Positions 40,976 to 49,463 of a stretch of 49,517 bases of DNA are shown here, piece after piece; position 1 is the stretch's first letter, and every line of letters starts with the position of its first letter. Location: positions 1 to 49,517 of the forward strand of contig JAAENB010000714.1 of assembly GCA_024224995.1 (NCBI GenBank), written 5' to 3'. The translations under genes and the position numbers were made by a program. The notes under the pieces are model-generated. The model was not told the origin of the DNA, did no database searches, and saw nothing but the letters and a program-made list of their open reading frames with translations. This stretch comes from a bacterium (GTDB taxonomy: Bacteria > Spirochaetota > UBA4802 > UBA5550).

Positions 40976-43177
40976 ATGATACAACAAAATAATTCATCAG
41001 CCTATGATACTCATTCTTCTTTGAAGCGAGTATTTGGTTTTTCAAGTTTTAAGCAAAACCAGGAGTCCATAATAGACGCGATCCTGGGAAAGAGTGATGT
41101 CTTTGCGGCAATGCCCACGGGAGGCGGGAAGTCACTATGTTACCAGCTGCCGGCCCTCTTGCTGCCCGGGACCACAGTGGTAATAAGTCCCTTGATCGCG
41201 CTCATGAAGGACCAGGTCGATTCGGCACGGAGTATTGGACTGCGCGCGGCCTATCTTAACAGCAGTTTAACAAGCTATGAAATGTCGCAGGTTTTTACCA
41301 TGCTCCGGGATAATGAGATTGATCTGCTCTATGTGGCACCGGAACGTTTTTCAATGGAGAGTTTTCTCGCAACCCTGAAAACAGTACCGGTAGACCTGTT
41401 TGCCATAGATGAGGCACACTGTATTTCCGAATGGGGACATGATTTCAGGCCGGATTATCTTAGTCTTTCAAAGATATCGGATCAATTTCCCGGGGTATCA
41501 ATAGCCGCGTTTACGGCAACAGCAACCAGGAGAGTGCAGAAGGATATAATCGAAAAACTCCGGCTGCGAACGCCCTACCTGGTACGGGCATCCTTTAACC
41601 GGCCCGAATTGTTTTACCAGGTAACCATGAAAGACGGGGTAGAGCGGCAGGTTTTATCTTTTGTTAAGAAGCATCCCGGGGAGGCGGGAATTGTATACCG
41701 GACAACGCGGCAGAGTGTTGAGGATACGGCGGAGTATCTTATCAATAACGGAATACGGGCGCTGCCCTATCATGCGGGATTGGATTCGGGAACCAGGGCC
41801 CGGAACCAGGAAGCTTTTAACCGTGATGATATTGAGGTAATTGTGGCAACAGTAGCCTTTGGAATGGGGATAGACAAATCGAATATCCGCTTCATCGTAC
41901 ACGGAGATTTACCTAAAAACATGGAAGGGTATTACCAGGAGACGGGACGGGCCGGGCGTGATGGAGAGGCTGCTCACTGTATTCTTTTTTACGGCAGGGG
42001 AGATATCGCCAAGATCCGTTATTTTATAGACCAGGTTGAAGATGAGAATGAGCGGCGCACAGCAGTAAATAACCTGAGTGAGATGGCCGGGTACGCTTCG
42101 GTTAACGCGTGCAGAAGGCGCCGGATACTGGAATATTTCGATGAAAAATATGAAAAAGAAAATTGCGGCACCTGTGATATCTGTACCGGTGATGTAGAGC
42201 AGGTTGATGCCACAACCCATGCACAGATTGCCATGTCAGCTATTATGCGGGTGGAGCAGCGTTTTGGCGCAACTCATGTCACGGACGTTATAACCGGAGC
42301 CAATACCGAAAAGATACGGACGTTGCGTCATAATGAATTAAAGACCTATGGAGCAGGCAAAGGTTTTAGTAAACGGTATTGGCGGGGGATTCTTGATGAG
42401 CTCATCGGTCAGGAGTGTGTGCAGCAGACCAGGGATAAATTCCCAACACTCAACCTGACTGCCCGGGGGCTTGAGGTTTTATACGGGAGAGAAAAGTTTT
42501 TTGCCCTTAAACAGAAAGAACAGAAACAGCAGGATGAGCTTGTTGAGGAATATAATGTAGAGCTCTTTGAGCTTCTGCGAAAACAGCGGCGGGAACTGGC
42601 CAGGGACCGCGATATACCGCCTTTTGTAGTATTTTCCGACAAAACCCTTCGCGAGATGAGCCGCCTGTACCCGGCAACAGGGGAAGCGATGTTGTCGATC
42701 AATGGAGTAGGTGAGCGGAAATTTGATGAGTACGGAGAGATCTTTTTAACTGAGATCCTGGAGTTTCTTAAGGAGAATACTCATCTAACACCAATGACGG
42801 AACCTAATCCGGCAGCAGTAAAAAAATCAAAAAGAGAAAAAAAGCCCGGCACACAAGAAGAGACCTGGAAACTGGTACAGGAGGGGCTTAGCTCACAGGA
42901 AATAGCAGACCGGAGAGGGGTAAGCAATGGAACAATAGTGCAGCACATGGAAAAGCTGATCCTGGAAGGACGTGAGATCGACATAACACCGCATGTAGAC
43001 GCGGACAAACGAGCATTGATCGAATCAATGTTCCGCGAGTTTAAAACCTGGAGGCTCAAGCCCATTGTGGAGGCGGCAAAAGAATCGGTAAGCTACGATG
43101 ATGCCCGCCTTGTCCGTGCAACCCTTGAAAAAAACGGGTTTTTACCCGGGGAAGAGAAAGAGGTTATCAGCAACTGA
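40976..43177 (+). CDS. recQ: ATP-dependent DNA helicase RecQ
   Basis: The 733-residue protein starts at 40976, set by GAGG 9 bases upstream; an in-frame TTG at 40961 is less likely. It has Walker A MPTGGGKS (about 46-53), the DEAH box (145-148), a RecQ zinc region with CRRRRILEYFDE and CGTCDIC, and an HRDC domain (about 525-605: LRKQRRELARDRDIPPFVVF, then LSINGVGERKFDEYG). The C-terminal extension has a HTH_40-like motif (LSSQEIADRRGVSNGTIVQH). It unwinds DNA in recombination and fork repair. A palindromic element begins 12 bases after the stop. Confidence 0.96.
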   Translation: MIQQNNSSAYDTHSSLKRVFGFSSFKQNQESIIDAILGKSDVFAAMPTGGGKSLCYQLPALLLPGTTVVISPLIALMKDQVDSARSIGLRAAYLNSSLTSYEMSQVFTMLRDNEIDLLYVAPERFSMESFLATLKTVPVDLFAIDEAHCISEWGHDFRPDYLSLSKISDQFPGVSIAAFTATATRRVQKDIIEKLRLRTPYLVRASFNRPELFYQVTMKDGVERQVLSFVKKHPGEAGIVYRTTRQSVEDTAEYLINNGIRALPYHAGLDSGTRARNQEAFNRDDIEVIVATVAFGMGIDKSNIRFIVHGDLPKNMEGYYQETGRAGRDGEAAHCILFYGRGDIAKIRYFIDQVEDENERRTAVNNLSEMAGYASVNACRRRRILEYFDEKYEKENCGTCDICTGDVEQVDATTHAQIAMSAIMRVEQRFGATHVTDVITGANTEKIRTLRHNELKTYGAGKGFSKRYWRGILDELIGQECVQQTRDKFPTLNLTARGLEVLYGREKFFALKQKEQKQQDELVEEYNVELFELLRKQRRELARDRDIPPFVVFSDKTLREMSRLYPATGEAMLSINGVGERKFDEYGEIFLTEILEFLKENTHLTPMTEPNPAAVKKSKREKKPGTQEETWKLVQEGLSSQEIADRRGVSNGTIVQHMEKLILEGREIDITPHVDADKRALIESMFREFKTWRLKPIVEAAKESVSYDDARLVRATLEKNGFLPGEEKEVISN

Positions 43178-43178
43178 T

Positions 43179-43440
43179 GATATGAACCCGGAATGTAAAC
43201 TCTGCCCGGAGTAATACCTCGGCAGAATGTTCGGAACTCGCTCCGCTCAGACAGCCTCACAATCTGCCGAGGCATCACTCCGGGCAGAGTTTACATTCCG
43301 AATTACGTTTTTCGGTATATTAAGACACGACCAACTCAGTTTAGCAGGGAAAAAATAGATCAGAAACTAAATAGCATTGCGAGCTGCATCTGGTCTGGGA
43401 TACTTCCAGACCCGCGCACAAGCAAAATTTAGTTTTTTAA
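43179..43440 (+). repeat. Composite palindromic element with cassette in hairpin 1, collapsed hairpin 2
   Basis: Hairpin 1: perfect 24-bp arms 43189-43212 and 43277-43300, an inner perfect 10-bp stem (43217-43226 with 43263-43272) and a 36-nt loop TGTTCGGAACTCGCTCCGCT then CAGACAGCCTCACAA. Link: AATTACGTTTTTCGGTATAT, TAAGACACGACC, AGCAGGGAAAAAATAGATCA, ATTGCGAGCTGCATC. Hairpin 2 is short (GGTCTGG / CCAGACC, 43392-43412). The right end GCAAAATTTAGTTTTTTAAG plus AGG provides the ribosome binding site of the next gene. Confidence 0.9.
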
Positions 43441-43452
43441 GAGGAATAAAAG

Positions 43453-44331
43453 ATGAGATATGAAGGAAATATGTTCAGGCCGTTTAGTGAAGCAAACAGT
43501 TATTTGCTCCAGTGTACAATAGGCTGTTCACATAACCAGTGTACGTTTTGCGGAATGTACAAAGATAAAAAATACCGGGTACGGTCGCTGGAAGATATAA
43601 AGACCGATATAGGCATGGCAAAAGAGCATCACGGAGACCTGGAAAAGGTCTTTTTGTGTGACGGAGATGCCATCGCCCTTGAAACCGATATGCTCCTGGA
43701 GATAGTAGCGGAGTTATACCGTGCTTTTCCCTCACTGAGGCATGTGGGAACCTATGTGGGGCCGTCCAGTGTCCTGGAAAAAAGCATGTCCCAGCTAACA
43801 GCGCTTAGGGCAGCAGGGCTCTCAAAAGTCTATCTCGGAGTAGAGACCGGAGATGACGCGCTGCTTAAAGAGGTGAAAAAGGGAGTAGGGTATGATGATA
43901 TGCTTCTGGCAGGGCAAAACCTGGTAAACGCGGGCATGAACCTTTCGGCAATGGTGCTGCTTGGCCTTGCGGGAAAAGGAGAACGGTCCAGGGAGCACGC
44001 CCTGGCAACAGCCCGGATATGCAATGAAATGAAGCCCCGGTATCTAGCGGCGCTAACCGTCACCCCGGTACCGGGAACGGTCCTGCACCGCCAGGTAGAA
44101 TCGGGATCGTTTCAGCTGCTTGATCCTTTTGAAACACTTGAGGAAATGAAATGGATCTTTGAAAATATCACTATCGACAATTTAAAATTTGTAGGAGTTC
44201 ACGCGTCGAATTACCTGCCAATAAACGGGACTTTGCAGCAGGATAAGCAAAAAATGATAGACACTGTAGAATCGGTACTGCATAATAGGGATTCCGAGGC
44301 ACTGAGAAGTGAGCAGATGCGTGGATTATAG
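43453..44331 (+). CDS. Radical SAM protein (C-x4-C-x2-C type)
   Basis: The 292-residue protein has the [4Fe-4S] motif GCSHNQCTFC (Cys25, Cys30, Cys33), followed by GMYKDKKYRVRSLEDIKTDI, which defines a subgroup of Elp3/MiaB-type fold radical SAM proteins annotated only generally. FLCDGDAIALETDMLLEIV and LGVETGDDALLKEVKKG complete the barrel. There is no substrate-specific extra domain. The ribosome binding site AAGAGG comes from the end of the palindromic element, nine bases before the ATG. It is followed by a rhomboid gene. Confidence 0.88.
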   Translation: MRYEGNMFRPFSEANSYLLQCTIGCSHNQCTFCGMYKDKKYRVRSLEDIKTDIGMAKEHHGDLEKVFLCDGDAIALETDMLLEIVAELYRAFPSLRHVGTYVGPSSVLEKSMSQLTALRAAGLSKVYLGVETGDDALLKEVKKGVGYDDMLLAGQNLVNAGMNLSAMVLLGLAGKGERSREHALATARICNEMKPRYLAALTVTPVPGTVLHRQVESGSFQLLDPFETLEEMKWIFENITIDNLKFVGVHASNYLPINGTLQQDKQKMIDTVESVLHNRDSEALRSEQMRGL

Positions 44332-44358
44332 ATTTATCCGGAAAGAAAAGGAATTACA

Positions 44359-44922
44359 ATGAACAAAGTAAATAAAGAAATTATTTTTGCATCCATAAAA
44401 ACAATAGGGACTTTTATTGTTGTCTTATGGGTTATTTTTTTCGTGAGCAAACTCTTTAATTTTCGGTATGGAATCAGCCCGCGATCCGTGGCCGGGCTTC
44501 CCGGAATATTTCTGGCACCTTTTTTTCATAAAAATTTGCAGCATATAGTCTCCAATTCAATTACACTTTTTTTCCTGGGAACGCTTGTTTTAAGCCTTGA
44601 GCGGCGCCGTTTTCTAATGATCTCGTTTTTTATTATTCTTGGAAGCGGAATCGGCATCTGGATCTTCGGAAGGGCAAACATCGGAGGCTATAAAACGGCT
44701 CATATGGGAATCAGCGGCCTCATTTACGGTTACCTGGGGTATGCCATGGCACTTGGAATATTCAAGCGTAAAGTAGTACCGGTTATTATCTCAATAATTG
44801 TATTTTTATTATATGGAGGTGCACTTTGGGGCATAGTTCCGGGAAATCCTTTAATTTCCTGGGAAGGGCATCTTTTTGGCCTGCTTTCGGGAATAGGAAT
44901 GGCACGGTTTAATTACAAATAA
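44359..44922 (+). CDS. Rhomboid intramembrane serine protease
   Basis: The 187-residue protein has about six hydrophobic helices. The catalytic GxSG is HMGISGLIYG (Ser119) and the catalytic His is in SWEGHLFGLLSG (His171). The first-loop HKNLQHIVSNS matches the rhomboid HxxxHxxxN signature. It cleaves membrane proteins within the bilayer; the substrate is unknown. AAAGGAATT precedes the ATG. Confidence 0.92.
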   Translation: MNKVNKEIIFASIKTIGTFIVVLWVIFFVSKLFNFRYGISPRSVAGLPGIFLAPFFHKNLQHIVSNSITLFFLGTLVLSLERRRFLMISFFIILGSGIGIWIFGRANIGGYKTAHMGISGLIYGYLGYAMALGIFKRKVVPVIISIIVFLLYGGALWGIVPGNPLISWEGHLFGLLSGIGMARFNYK

Positions 44923-45053
44923 ACCGACCACACGGGCGGGATTTTTTTAGAAAATATTTGACATATTTGAACTTAATTAGTTTTTTGGTGAATGGGATTC
45001 GAAGTAATAAAAAGGATTCTAAAACAAAAAAATAATTTGATTAAGGGTAGGGC

Positions 45054-45803
45054 ATGAATTTTAAAAAAAAGATCAATTTAATACTGGCTTTTGGTATTAT
45101 TTTGTGTATTGGATCATACTTTATAATTAGTTTGATCTTTCAAAAGCTTGAAAACCAGCTGCATGAAAAATGCCGGGTTGAAGCATTAATGGGCGCGCGG
45201 GTGATGAGTAACTATATGGAATTTATGATTCACGCGAATATTATACCGGAAGAGGATATCTTTGATACCAACTATAAATATATTGAAGGTACCAATAAGG
45301 AAAAGGCTCACACCAAATACGACAGGATTTTCGACAAGTATATTCAGAAGATAGAGGATCAGTTCCTGGTAGATCCCGATGTAGACTACGCGATCCTGAT
45401 TGATAAAAAAGGATATGTACCCACGCATAATTCAAAATATTCAAAACCGGGAGAAGATCCCCTTAAGAACAGGACAAAGAGGAATTTTGCCGGGAAACCC
45501 GGCATAAAAGCTGCCCTGCAATACAGGGGGGATGGAACCTCGCAGCGCTTGTACGACAGGGATACCGGAGAGACCATATGGAATATTGGAGCACCGGTAG
45601 AGGTAAACGGCAAACATTGGGGAGCATTCCTTGTTGGGGTGAGCGTAAACAGGATCAATATCTTAAAGAACCAGATGCTAATCCTGGTAATAACAATACT
45701 TGTAGTCATTATCAGTTTAACCATGCTTGCCTTGCTTGCGGTAACTCCCAGACGGCTTCTTTCACCTGAAGAAGAAGACGAAGACGCCTCATTTGAGATA
45801 TGA
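45054..45803 (+). CDS. Cache-domain membrane protein without an output domain
   Basis: The 249-residue protein has membrane helices at about 8-28 and 205-232. The region between is a Cache-like sensor similar to the extracellular part of chemoreceptors: YAILIDKKGYVPTHNSKYSK, GRGTSQ-type strand (GDGTSQRLYDRDTGETIW) and GAPVEVNGKHWGAFLVGVS. The cytoplasmic tail is only about 18 residues and very acidic, so there is no kinase, HAMP or methyl-accepting domain. It is either a truncated receptor or a binding subunit that acts through another protein. The frame ends naturally, with no sign of a frameshifted downstream domain in the next 150 bases. Confidence 0.8.
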   Translation: MNFKKKINLILAFGIILCIGSYFIISLIFQKLENQLHEKCRVEALMGARVMSNYMEFMIHANIIPEEDIFDTNYKYIEGTNKEKAHTKYDRIFDKYIQKIEDQFLVDPDVDYAILIDKKGYVPTHNSKYSKPGEDPLKNRTKRNFAGKPGIKAALQYRGDGTSQRLYDRDTGETIWNIGAPVEVNGKHWGAFLVGVSVNRINILKNQMLILVITILVVIISLTMLALLAVTPRRLLSPEEEDEDASFEI

Positions 45804-45810
45804 GTAACAG

Positions 45811-45905
45811 GTGCACGGTAAAAGGAAAAAGGGGCAAGGGAAGAACAAGAGTAAGTCTTTTCTTGCGACTTTCACCTTTTGCCTTTCTCCTTGTACCTCT
45901 TTTAT
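45811..45905. repeat. Imperfect long inverted repeat (purine-rich / pyrimidine-rich)
   Basis: The left half (about 45811-45850: GTGCACGGTAAAAGG and similar) is loosely complementary to the right half (about 45868-45900: TTTCACCTTTTGCCTTTCTC, then CTTGTACCT). It is similar in style, not sequence, to the repeat at 19861-19965. A nominal long ORF through here (from 45811) is an artefact of the low complexity. Confidence 0.6.
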
Positions 45906-45910
45906 TTCTG

Positions 45911-45939
45911 TTGACAGGCCTATTAAACTGCGTTATTAT
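45911..45939 (+). promoter_or_regulatory. Sigma70-type promoter for the 51-residue lipoprotein gene
   Basis: TTGACA (45911-45916), 17-base spacer, TATTAT (45934-45939), about 37 bases before the start codon. Confidence 0.7.
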
Positions 45940-45975
45940 ACAGTGATTATTATTAATAACGTGGAGGCTGATTAC

Positions 45976-46131
45976 ATGAAAAAGATTGGATTTATTATTA
46001 TTTCACTGTTCCTGTTTAGTTCCACATCCTGCAAAGATATAAAAGATGCAGCGAAGAACCAGTTAAAAGGAGAAGCAGGGAAAACCGCAAAGAAAAAACT
46101 TTCAGACAAAGTAAAGGGTATGATCAAGTAG
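45976..46131 (+). CDS. Very small lipoprotein
   Basis: The 51-residue product starts at the ATG at 45976, set by GTGGAGG 9 bases upstream and a promoter at 45911. The signal MKKIGFIIISLFLFSSTSC ends in a lipobox-like STSC. The mature 33 residues are a Lys-rich amphipathic helix (KDAAKNQLKGEAGKTAKKKL). This resembles the plan of small lipoproteins that lie on the membrane or bind peptidoglycan. No family is recognised; a basic helix on the outer or inner membrane surface is the visible feature. Confidence 0.75.
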   Translation: MKKIGFIIISLFLFSSTSCKDIKDAAKNQLKGEAGKTAKKKLSDKVKGMIK

Positions 46132-46190
46132 AGCATAAACGGAAATCCGGGGTTCCACTATTTGCGTACGGATACCCCGGAATTAAAAGT

Positions 46191-46379
46191 TTATGCTTCT
46201 TTAGGCTCCTTGTGCCGTTTTAAGTATTCAATATCACCACGGATCAGACCGCAGTATCCTTCATAGTCATTATACCACTCCCAGGCCATACAGTCCTGGG
46301 CAACGCAGGTGTTGCGTGAACCGCTCTGGAGGGTTATGGGGCATGTTTTTTTAAGGGCTTCTTTTTCTTTTACAATCAT
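46191..46379 (-). CDS. Small Cys-rich protein
   Basis: The 62-residue protein has the pattern CPITLQSGSRNTCVAQDCMA followed by WEWYNDYEGYCGLI, with four cysteines, a likely small metal-binding or Fe-S site. Comparable short 'CP...C...CMAW...GYCGL' proteins are scattered in bacteria and phages without known function. CGGAGAACAT before the ATG is a good ribosome binding site. It is convergent with the small lipoprotein gene. Confidence 0.75.
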   Translation of the reverse strand: MIVKEKEALKKTCPITLQSGSRNTCVAQDCMAWEWYNDYEGYCGLIRGDIEYLKRHKEPKEA

Positions 46380-46748
46380 TATGTTCTCCGTTTTATCATT
46401 ATGATATAAGAGTATACATTTTTATATCATTTATATATTGTGTTTGCCAAAATATCAAATAATTTTTATTATTAATCATAAAATCATTATAGTTTTTGTA
46501 CAACTTTTGAAAAATGTATATTAATTGTAAAAAAGAGAGCACTTTCATTAAATAAGATCACTTTTTGATGTTGACATTCTGAATAATATATTATATAATA
46601 TAAATAAGGCTTTTTAGATTAATACAGTTGTGAAATGATTGCTCTGAAGATGAGTTGAGGAATTACTATATTCTCAACATATTTTTATGAGCCGAAATTA
46701 TATTAGCTGGCTGCAGGCTATTTTACAAGGAAAACAGAGGAGGCAATT
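46380..46748. promoter_or_regulatory. Intergenic region with a consensus promoter at 46571-46599
   Basis: TTGACA (46571-46576), 17-base spacer, TATAAT (46594-46599): a perfect sigma70 consensus on the plus strand. The predicted leader is about 140 bases before 46749. The rest of the region is A+T-rich and shows no gene. Confidence 0.75.
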
Positions 46749-47531
46749 ATGTTGCATAACAGACCACGATCAAAACCGTTGATACTGGTTATAATTTTAT
46801 TAATGATATTTTTTAGTGTTACTCTTTTCGCTCAGCCGCAAAATAGAGCAGGAAGGAGAGCAGGGAATAGAGACGCAAGGGCTAATGAAGAGCAGAACAA
46901 GGCTGGTGACGGACGGATTTATCTCAAGTTAAAATGGAAAAAATTTCCAAAAGCACGGAAATATTTTGTAAAAATAATGGATCAGGATGGAGAGATTATT
47001 CTAAAGAAAAAAACTCCTGCTCCTAATCTTAATTATACTGTTAAATCTGGAAAATATAAGATAAAATTAGGGGTTATATTAAGTAAAACCAAGGACAGGG
47101 TAGAACGGGAAACCAAGTGGATTCGTTTTAAAGTGCTGGTTAATACTTCATTAAAACCACCGCTGGATTTAAAATTTTCTACTTCCACGGAACCCGGCGG
47201 AAAAACAAAGGAAGCAATTCTGGTCTGGAGATCTCCGGAAAGACCCGATGAAAAAACGGTATTTTATAAGATTTACCGGAAAAAAGGCGGGAAATATATT
47301 GACACCAATAAAGTTGGACATTTGAGAATCGTTAAAGGCAATGAGAAAAATAAAATTCAAAAGTATTATATACACAAATGGGTAGTAAAAGAATTCATAA
47401 AGATTGGTGAAACGACAAGTGAGCGATATACGGTAAAAGGGCTTGATCCACAGGAAAAACTTATTTTTGGAGTTAATTCCGTCAGTTTTGAGGGAGCAAA
47501 ATCGGATAGAGTTGATGTAAAAGCTGACTAA
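46749..47531 (+). CDS. Exported FN3-like protein
   Basis: The 260-residue protein has a signal peptide (about 12-34, ending SVTLFAQ) and a basic, low-complexity stretch with NRAGRRAGNRDARANEEQ. A beta domain (about 50-130: YLKLKWKKFPKARKYFVKIM and GKYKIKLGV) is followed by a probable fibronectin type III domain (about 145-258: PPLDLKFSTS, then AILVWRSPERPDEKTVFYKI, then VNSVSFEGAKSDR). Such domains mediate protein contacts on the surface. Good site: GGAGGCAATT before the ATG. It follows the strongest promoter in the window and precedes a YadA-head-like gene by 32 bases, so both may be surface or envelope proteins of one operon. Confidence 0.75.
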   Translation: MLHNRPRSKPLILVIILLMIFFSVTLFAQPQNRAGRRAGNRDARANEEQNKAGDGRIYLKLKWKKFPKARKYFVKIMDQDGEIILKKKTPAPNLNYTVKSGKYKIKLGVILSKTKDRVERETKWIRFKVLVNTSLKPPLDLKFSTSTEPGGKTKEAILVWRSPERPDEKTVFYKIYRKKGGKYIDTNKVGHLRIVKGNEKNKIQKYYIHKWVVKEFIKIGETTSERYTVKGLDPQEKLIFGVNSVSFEGAKSDRVDVKAD

Positions 47532-47563
47532 AAAGAAATAATGTTAATAACAGGGAGTAACAA

Positions 47564-48508
47564 ATGAACGAAGAAATGCTATTGGAAAAAATTGAGGATC
47601 TGGAGCGGGAAATAGCTAATTTAAAAAAGACAAAATCGAAAGATGGTCCTAATATGTTGAGTACGGTTCTGGGGATTGTCGTGGGAGTTATTATATCGCT
47701 GGTTGTTGTATATGGCGGCATGAAAATCTTTTCTACATCGGGAACGACTGTCGCGTCAGGGGCAGAAACCGCAGCGCCTGCGGGTATTGGGGAGAGAGTT
47801 GGCAAAATTGAATCCATTTTAAAGGGTGTTACCCGGAAGAAAAATGATATAATTTTTAGCGGAATGAATCTTAATATTGTAAACGGTACCGGTTCAACCG
47901 GAGGACCGGTGAATGGCCTTGGCAACCTGGTTGTTGGCTATAATGAGCCGCGGTACAAAAATAATAAACGGGCCGGATCTCATAATATAGTAGTGGGAAT
48001 CCGCCAGAATTTTTCCTCGTACGGTTGTTTGGTGGCGGGAGAACAAAATAATGTTTTTGCGGCCTATTCCGCGGTAACCGGCGGTTCCAACAATAGTGCC
48101 AGGAGCAGGAATTCCAGTGTAACGGGCGGAACATTTAACCATGCCATTGGAAGAGACGCTACTGTAAGCGGCGGCTCACATAATACGGCAATTTCCGGGA
48201 ATTCCAGCGTCAGCGGCGGTTCATATAACAGAAGCAAAGGGCTGAATGCCAGCATTGCCGGGGGAACCCGTAATCTTGCGACCGGTTTATACGCTTCCAT
48301 CTCCGGGGGGATGCAAAACCAGGCCAATGGAGACAACTCAAGCGTTAGCGGCGGTGCTTACAATGTATCCCGGAGTCTTTATTCCAGTGTCAGCGGCGGT
48401 ATTGAAAACCGGGCAAGCGGGGACGCTTCCAGTGTCAGCGGCGGATACCGGGCTTCAACTTCAGACGACAGTGCCTGGAAGGCCGGAGAATTGTCTCATA
48501 CTCCGTAG
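47564..48508 (+). CDS. Coiled-coil, membrane-anchored protein with YadA-head-like 15-residue repeats
   Basis: The 314-residue protein starts with a charged coiled coil (about 1-28), then one membrane helix (about 34-54, VLGIVVGVIISLVVVYGGMK). After a linker come at least eight repeats of about 15 residues (about 165-305), each of the form V-S-G-G-x-x-N-x-A-x-G-x-x-S-S, as in VSGGSHNTAISGNSS. The repeat is like the left-handed beta-roll of YadA/trimeric autotransporter heads, but there is no signal peptide or C-terminal anchor. The topology (N-terminus inside, head outside the inner membrane) and trimer formation are inferred. Confidence 0.8.
   Translation: MNEEMLLEKIEDLEREIANLKKTKSKDGPNMLSTVLGIVVGVIISLVVVYGGMKIFSTSGTTVASGAETAAPAGIGERVGKIESILKGVTRKKNDIIFSGMNLNIVNGTGSTGGPVNGLGNLVVGYNEPRYKNNKRAGSHNIVVGIRQNFSSYGCLVAGEQNNVFAAYSAVTGGSNNSARSRNSSVTGGTFNHAIGRDATVSGGSHNTAISGNSSVSGGSYNRSKGLNASIAGGTRNLATGLYASISGGMQNQANGDNSSVSGGAYNVSRSLYSSVSGGIENRASGDASSVSGGYRASTSDDSAWKAGELSHTP
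48060..48456 (+). repeat. Tandem 45-bp coding repeats
   Basis: The 15-codon units of the beta-roll gene recur about every 45 bases, with near-identical cores such as TTCCAGTGTCAGCGGCGG. The codons for the GG pair and AGC/TCC serines are strongly conserved between units, indicating recent expansion. Confidence 0.7.
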
Positions 48509-48535
48509 TAAATTTTATTATTTGACATAAAAGAT

Positions 48536-48573
48536 AAAAAAAAGAACTCCTTTTTAAGGAGTTCTTTTTTTTT
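48536..48573. terminator. Bidirectional Rho-independent terminator
   Basis: AAGAACTCCTT / AAGGAGTTCTT stem with a TTT loop, preceded by an A-run and followed by T9. It serves the beta-roll gene (plus) and the beta-barrel gene (minus). Confidence 0.9.
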
Positions 48574-48604
48574 GAGAGGATGTGATAACTGATTGCTGCC
48601 GGGC

Positions 48605-49288
48605 TTAGTTTTTGAAAGAGAAGCCGGTATAAATCATCCCGAGTCTTGATTTGAGTGAATTGGGATCGTCCGCGCTTTCCCGGTAGCCGTCAACAAAGGA
48701 TATTTCGTATTTGATCCCAATGTCGAGATTAACCTCGTTGGTAAGGGCGATTGCGATGCCCATACCAAAATAGGCCCCGATTTCATTGTAGCCCAGTTTG
48801 TCTTCCAGGCTTCCCTGGGCAACACTATTGCCGTTCCCGTCAAAAACCTCGTTTTCCCAGGTTCCGACCTTGAGTCCGTAAAACCCGCCGACTTCCCAGT
48901 AGAACCAGTCATAGACATATCGATACCCAAGGATGATATCGAAAAATGAGGCATAGACGTAGGTTGATGAGGCGTCATCCTTTGAGAGCATTCCCATCAT
49001 TTTCTGAGCATATTCTATACCCACAATAATTGCGCCGAAACTGGGGATCTGGTATCCGAATTCAAGGTTAAGGGCATAACCGTAACCTATTTTTGGTTCG
49101 ACCGAATCGATAAATGCACCACCGGCATATGCAACTCCAAAACCGCCATGCATGCCGATTAAAAAAGACCAGTCATCTGCTCTTTTCTGGATCAGCTCCT
49201 CTTCTTCTTCCTCCTCCAGAAGTTGTGCTTTCAAATTTATTGAAAACAAAAGAAATAGAACAACCATGAGTAGGCTTAATTTTTTCAT
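48605..49288 (-). CDS. Outer-membrane beta-barrel protein with signal peptide
   Basis: The 227-residue protein has a signal peptide (about 1-21, MKKLSLLMVVLFLLFSINLK then AQ) and a short Glu-rich run. Gly/Tyr-rich alternating strands follow (YAGGAFIDS, ALNLEFGYQIPSFGAIIVGI, FDIILGYRYVYDWFYWEVGG). The C-terminus GMIYTGFSFKN has the penultimate-type aromatic residues of barrel proteins. A small porin-like (OmpW/PorT-style) barrel is likely. GGAGTTTTTTGT precedes the ATG. Confidence 0.8.
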   Translation of the reverse strand: MKKLSLLMVVLFLLFSINLKAQLLEEEEEEELIQKRADDWSFLIGMHGGFGVAYAGGAFIDSVEPKIGYGYALNLEFGYQIPSFGAIIVGIEYAQKMMGMLSKDDASSTYVYASFFDIILGYRYVYDWFYWEVGGFYGLKVGTWENEVFDGNGNSVAQGSLEDKLGYNEIGAYFGMGIAIALTNEVNLDIGIKYEISFVDGYRESADDPNSLKSRLGMIYTGFSFKN

Positions 49289-49361
49289 ACAAAAAACTCC
49301 GTAGTATGGCTTATATGTGGATTGCTTTTGTAAAGTTTTCTTTAGTAAAAGTCTTATTACT

Positions 49362-49391
49362 AGTATACTATTAATTTGGTATACTTGTCAA
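49362..49391 (-). promoter_or_regulatory. Promoter with paired GTATAC sites
   Basis: On the minus strand: TTGACA (49391-49386), 18-base spacer, TATACT (49367-49362). GTATAC occurs at 49363-49368 and 49379-49384, 16 bp apart, one overlapping the -10 and one in the spacer, as expected of a repressor site. Confidence 0.6.
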
Positions 49392-49463
49392 CCATCAATT
49401 TGAATTTATACCACACTTTTTGAGATGTTAAGAATAAATTTCAATAAAAAGTGTTCAAAAAGC

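Noticed and set aside
45811..45975. N-terminal 55-codon extension of the small lipoprotein gene
   Set aside because: The extension is low-complexity inverted repeat containing the promoter; the ATG at 45976 has a strong ribosome binding site and starts a lipoprotein signal.
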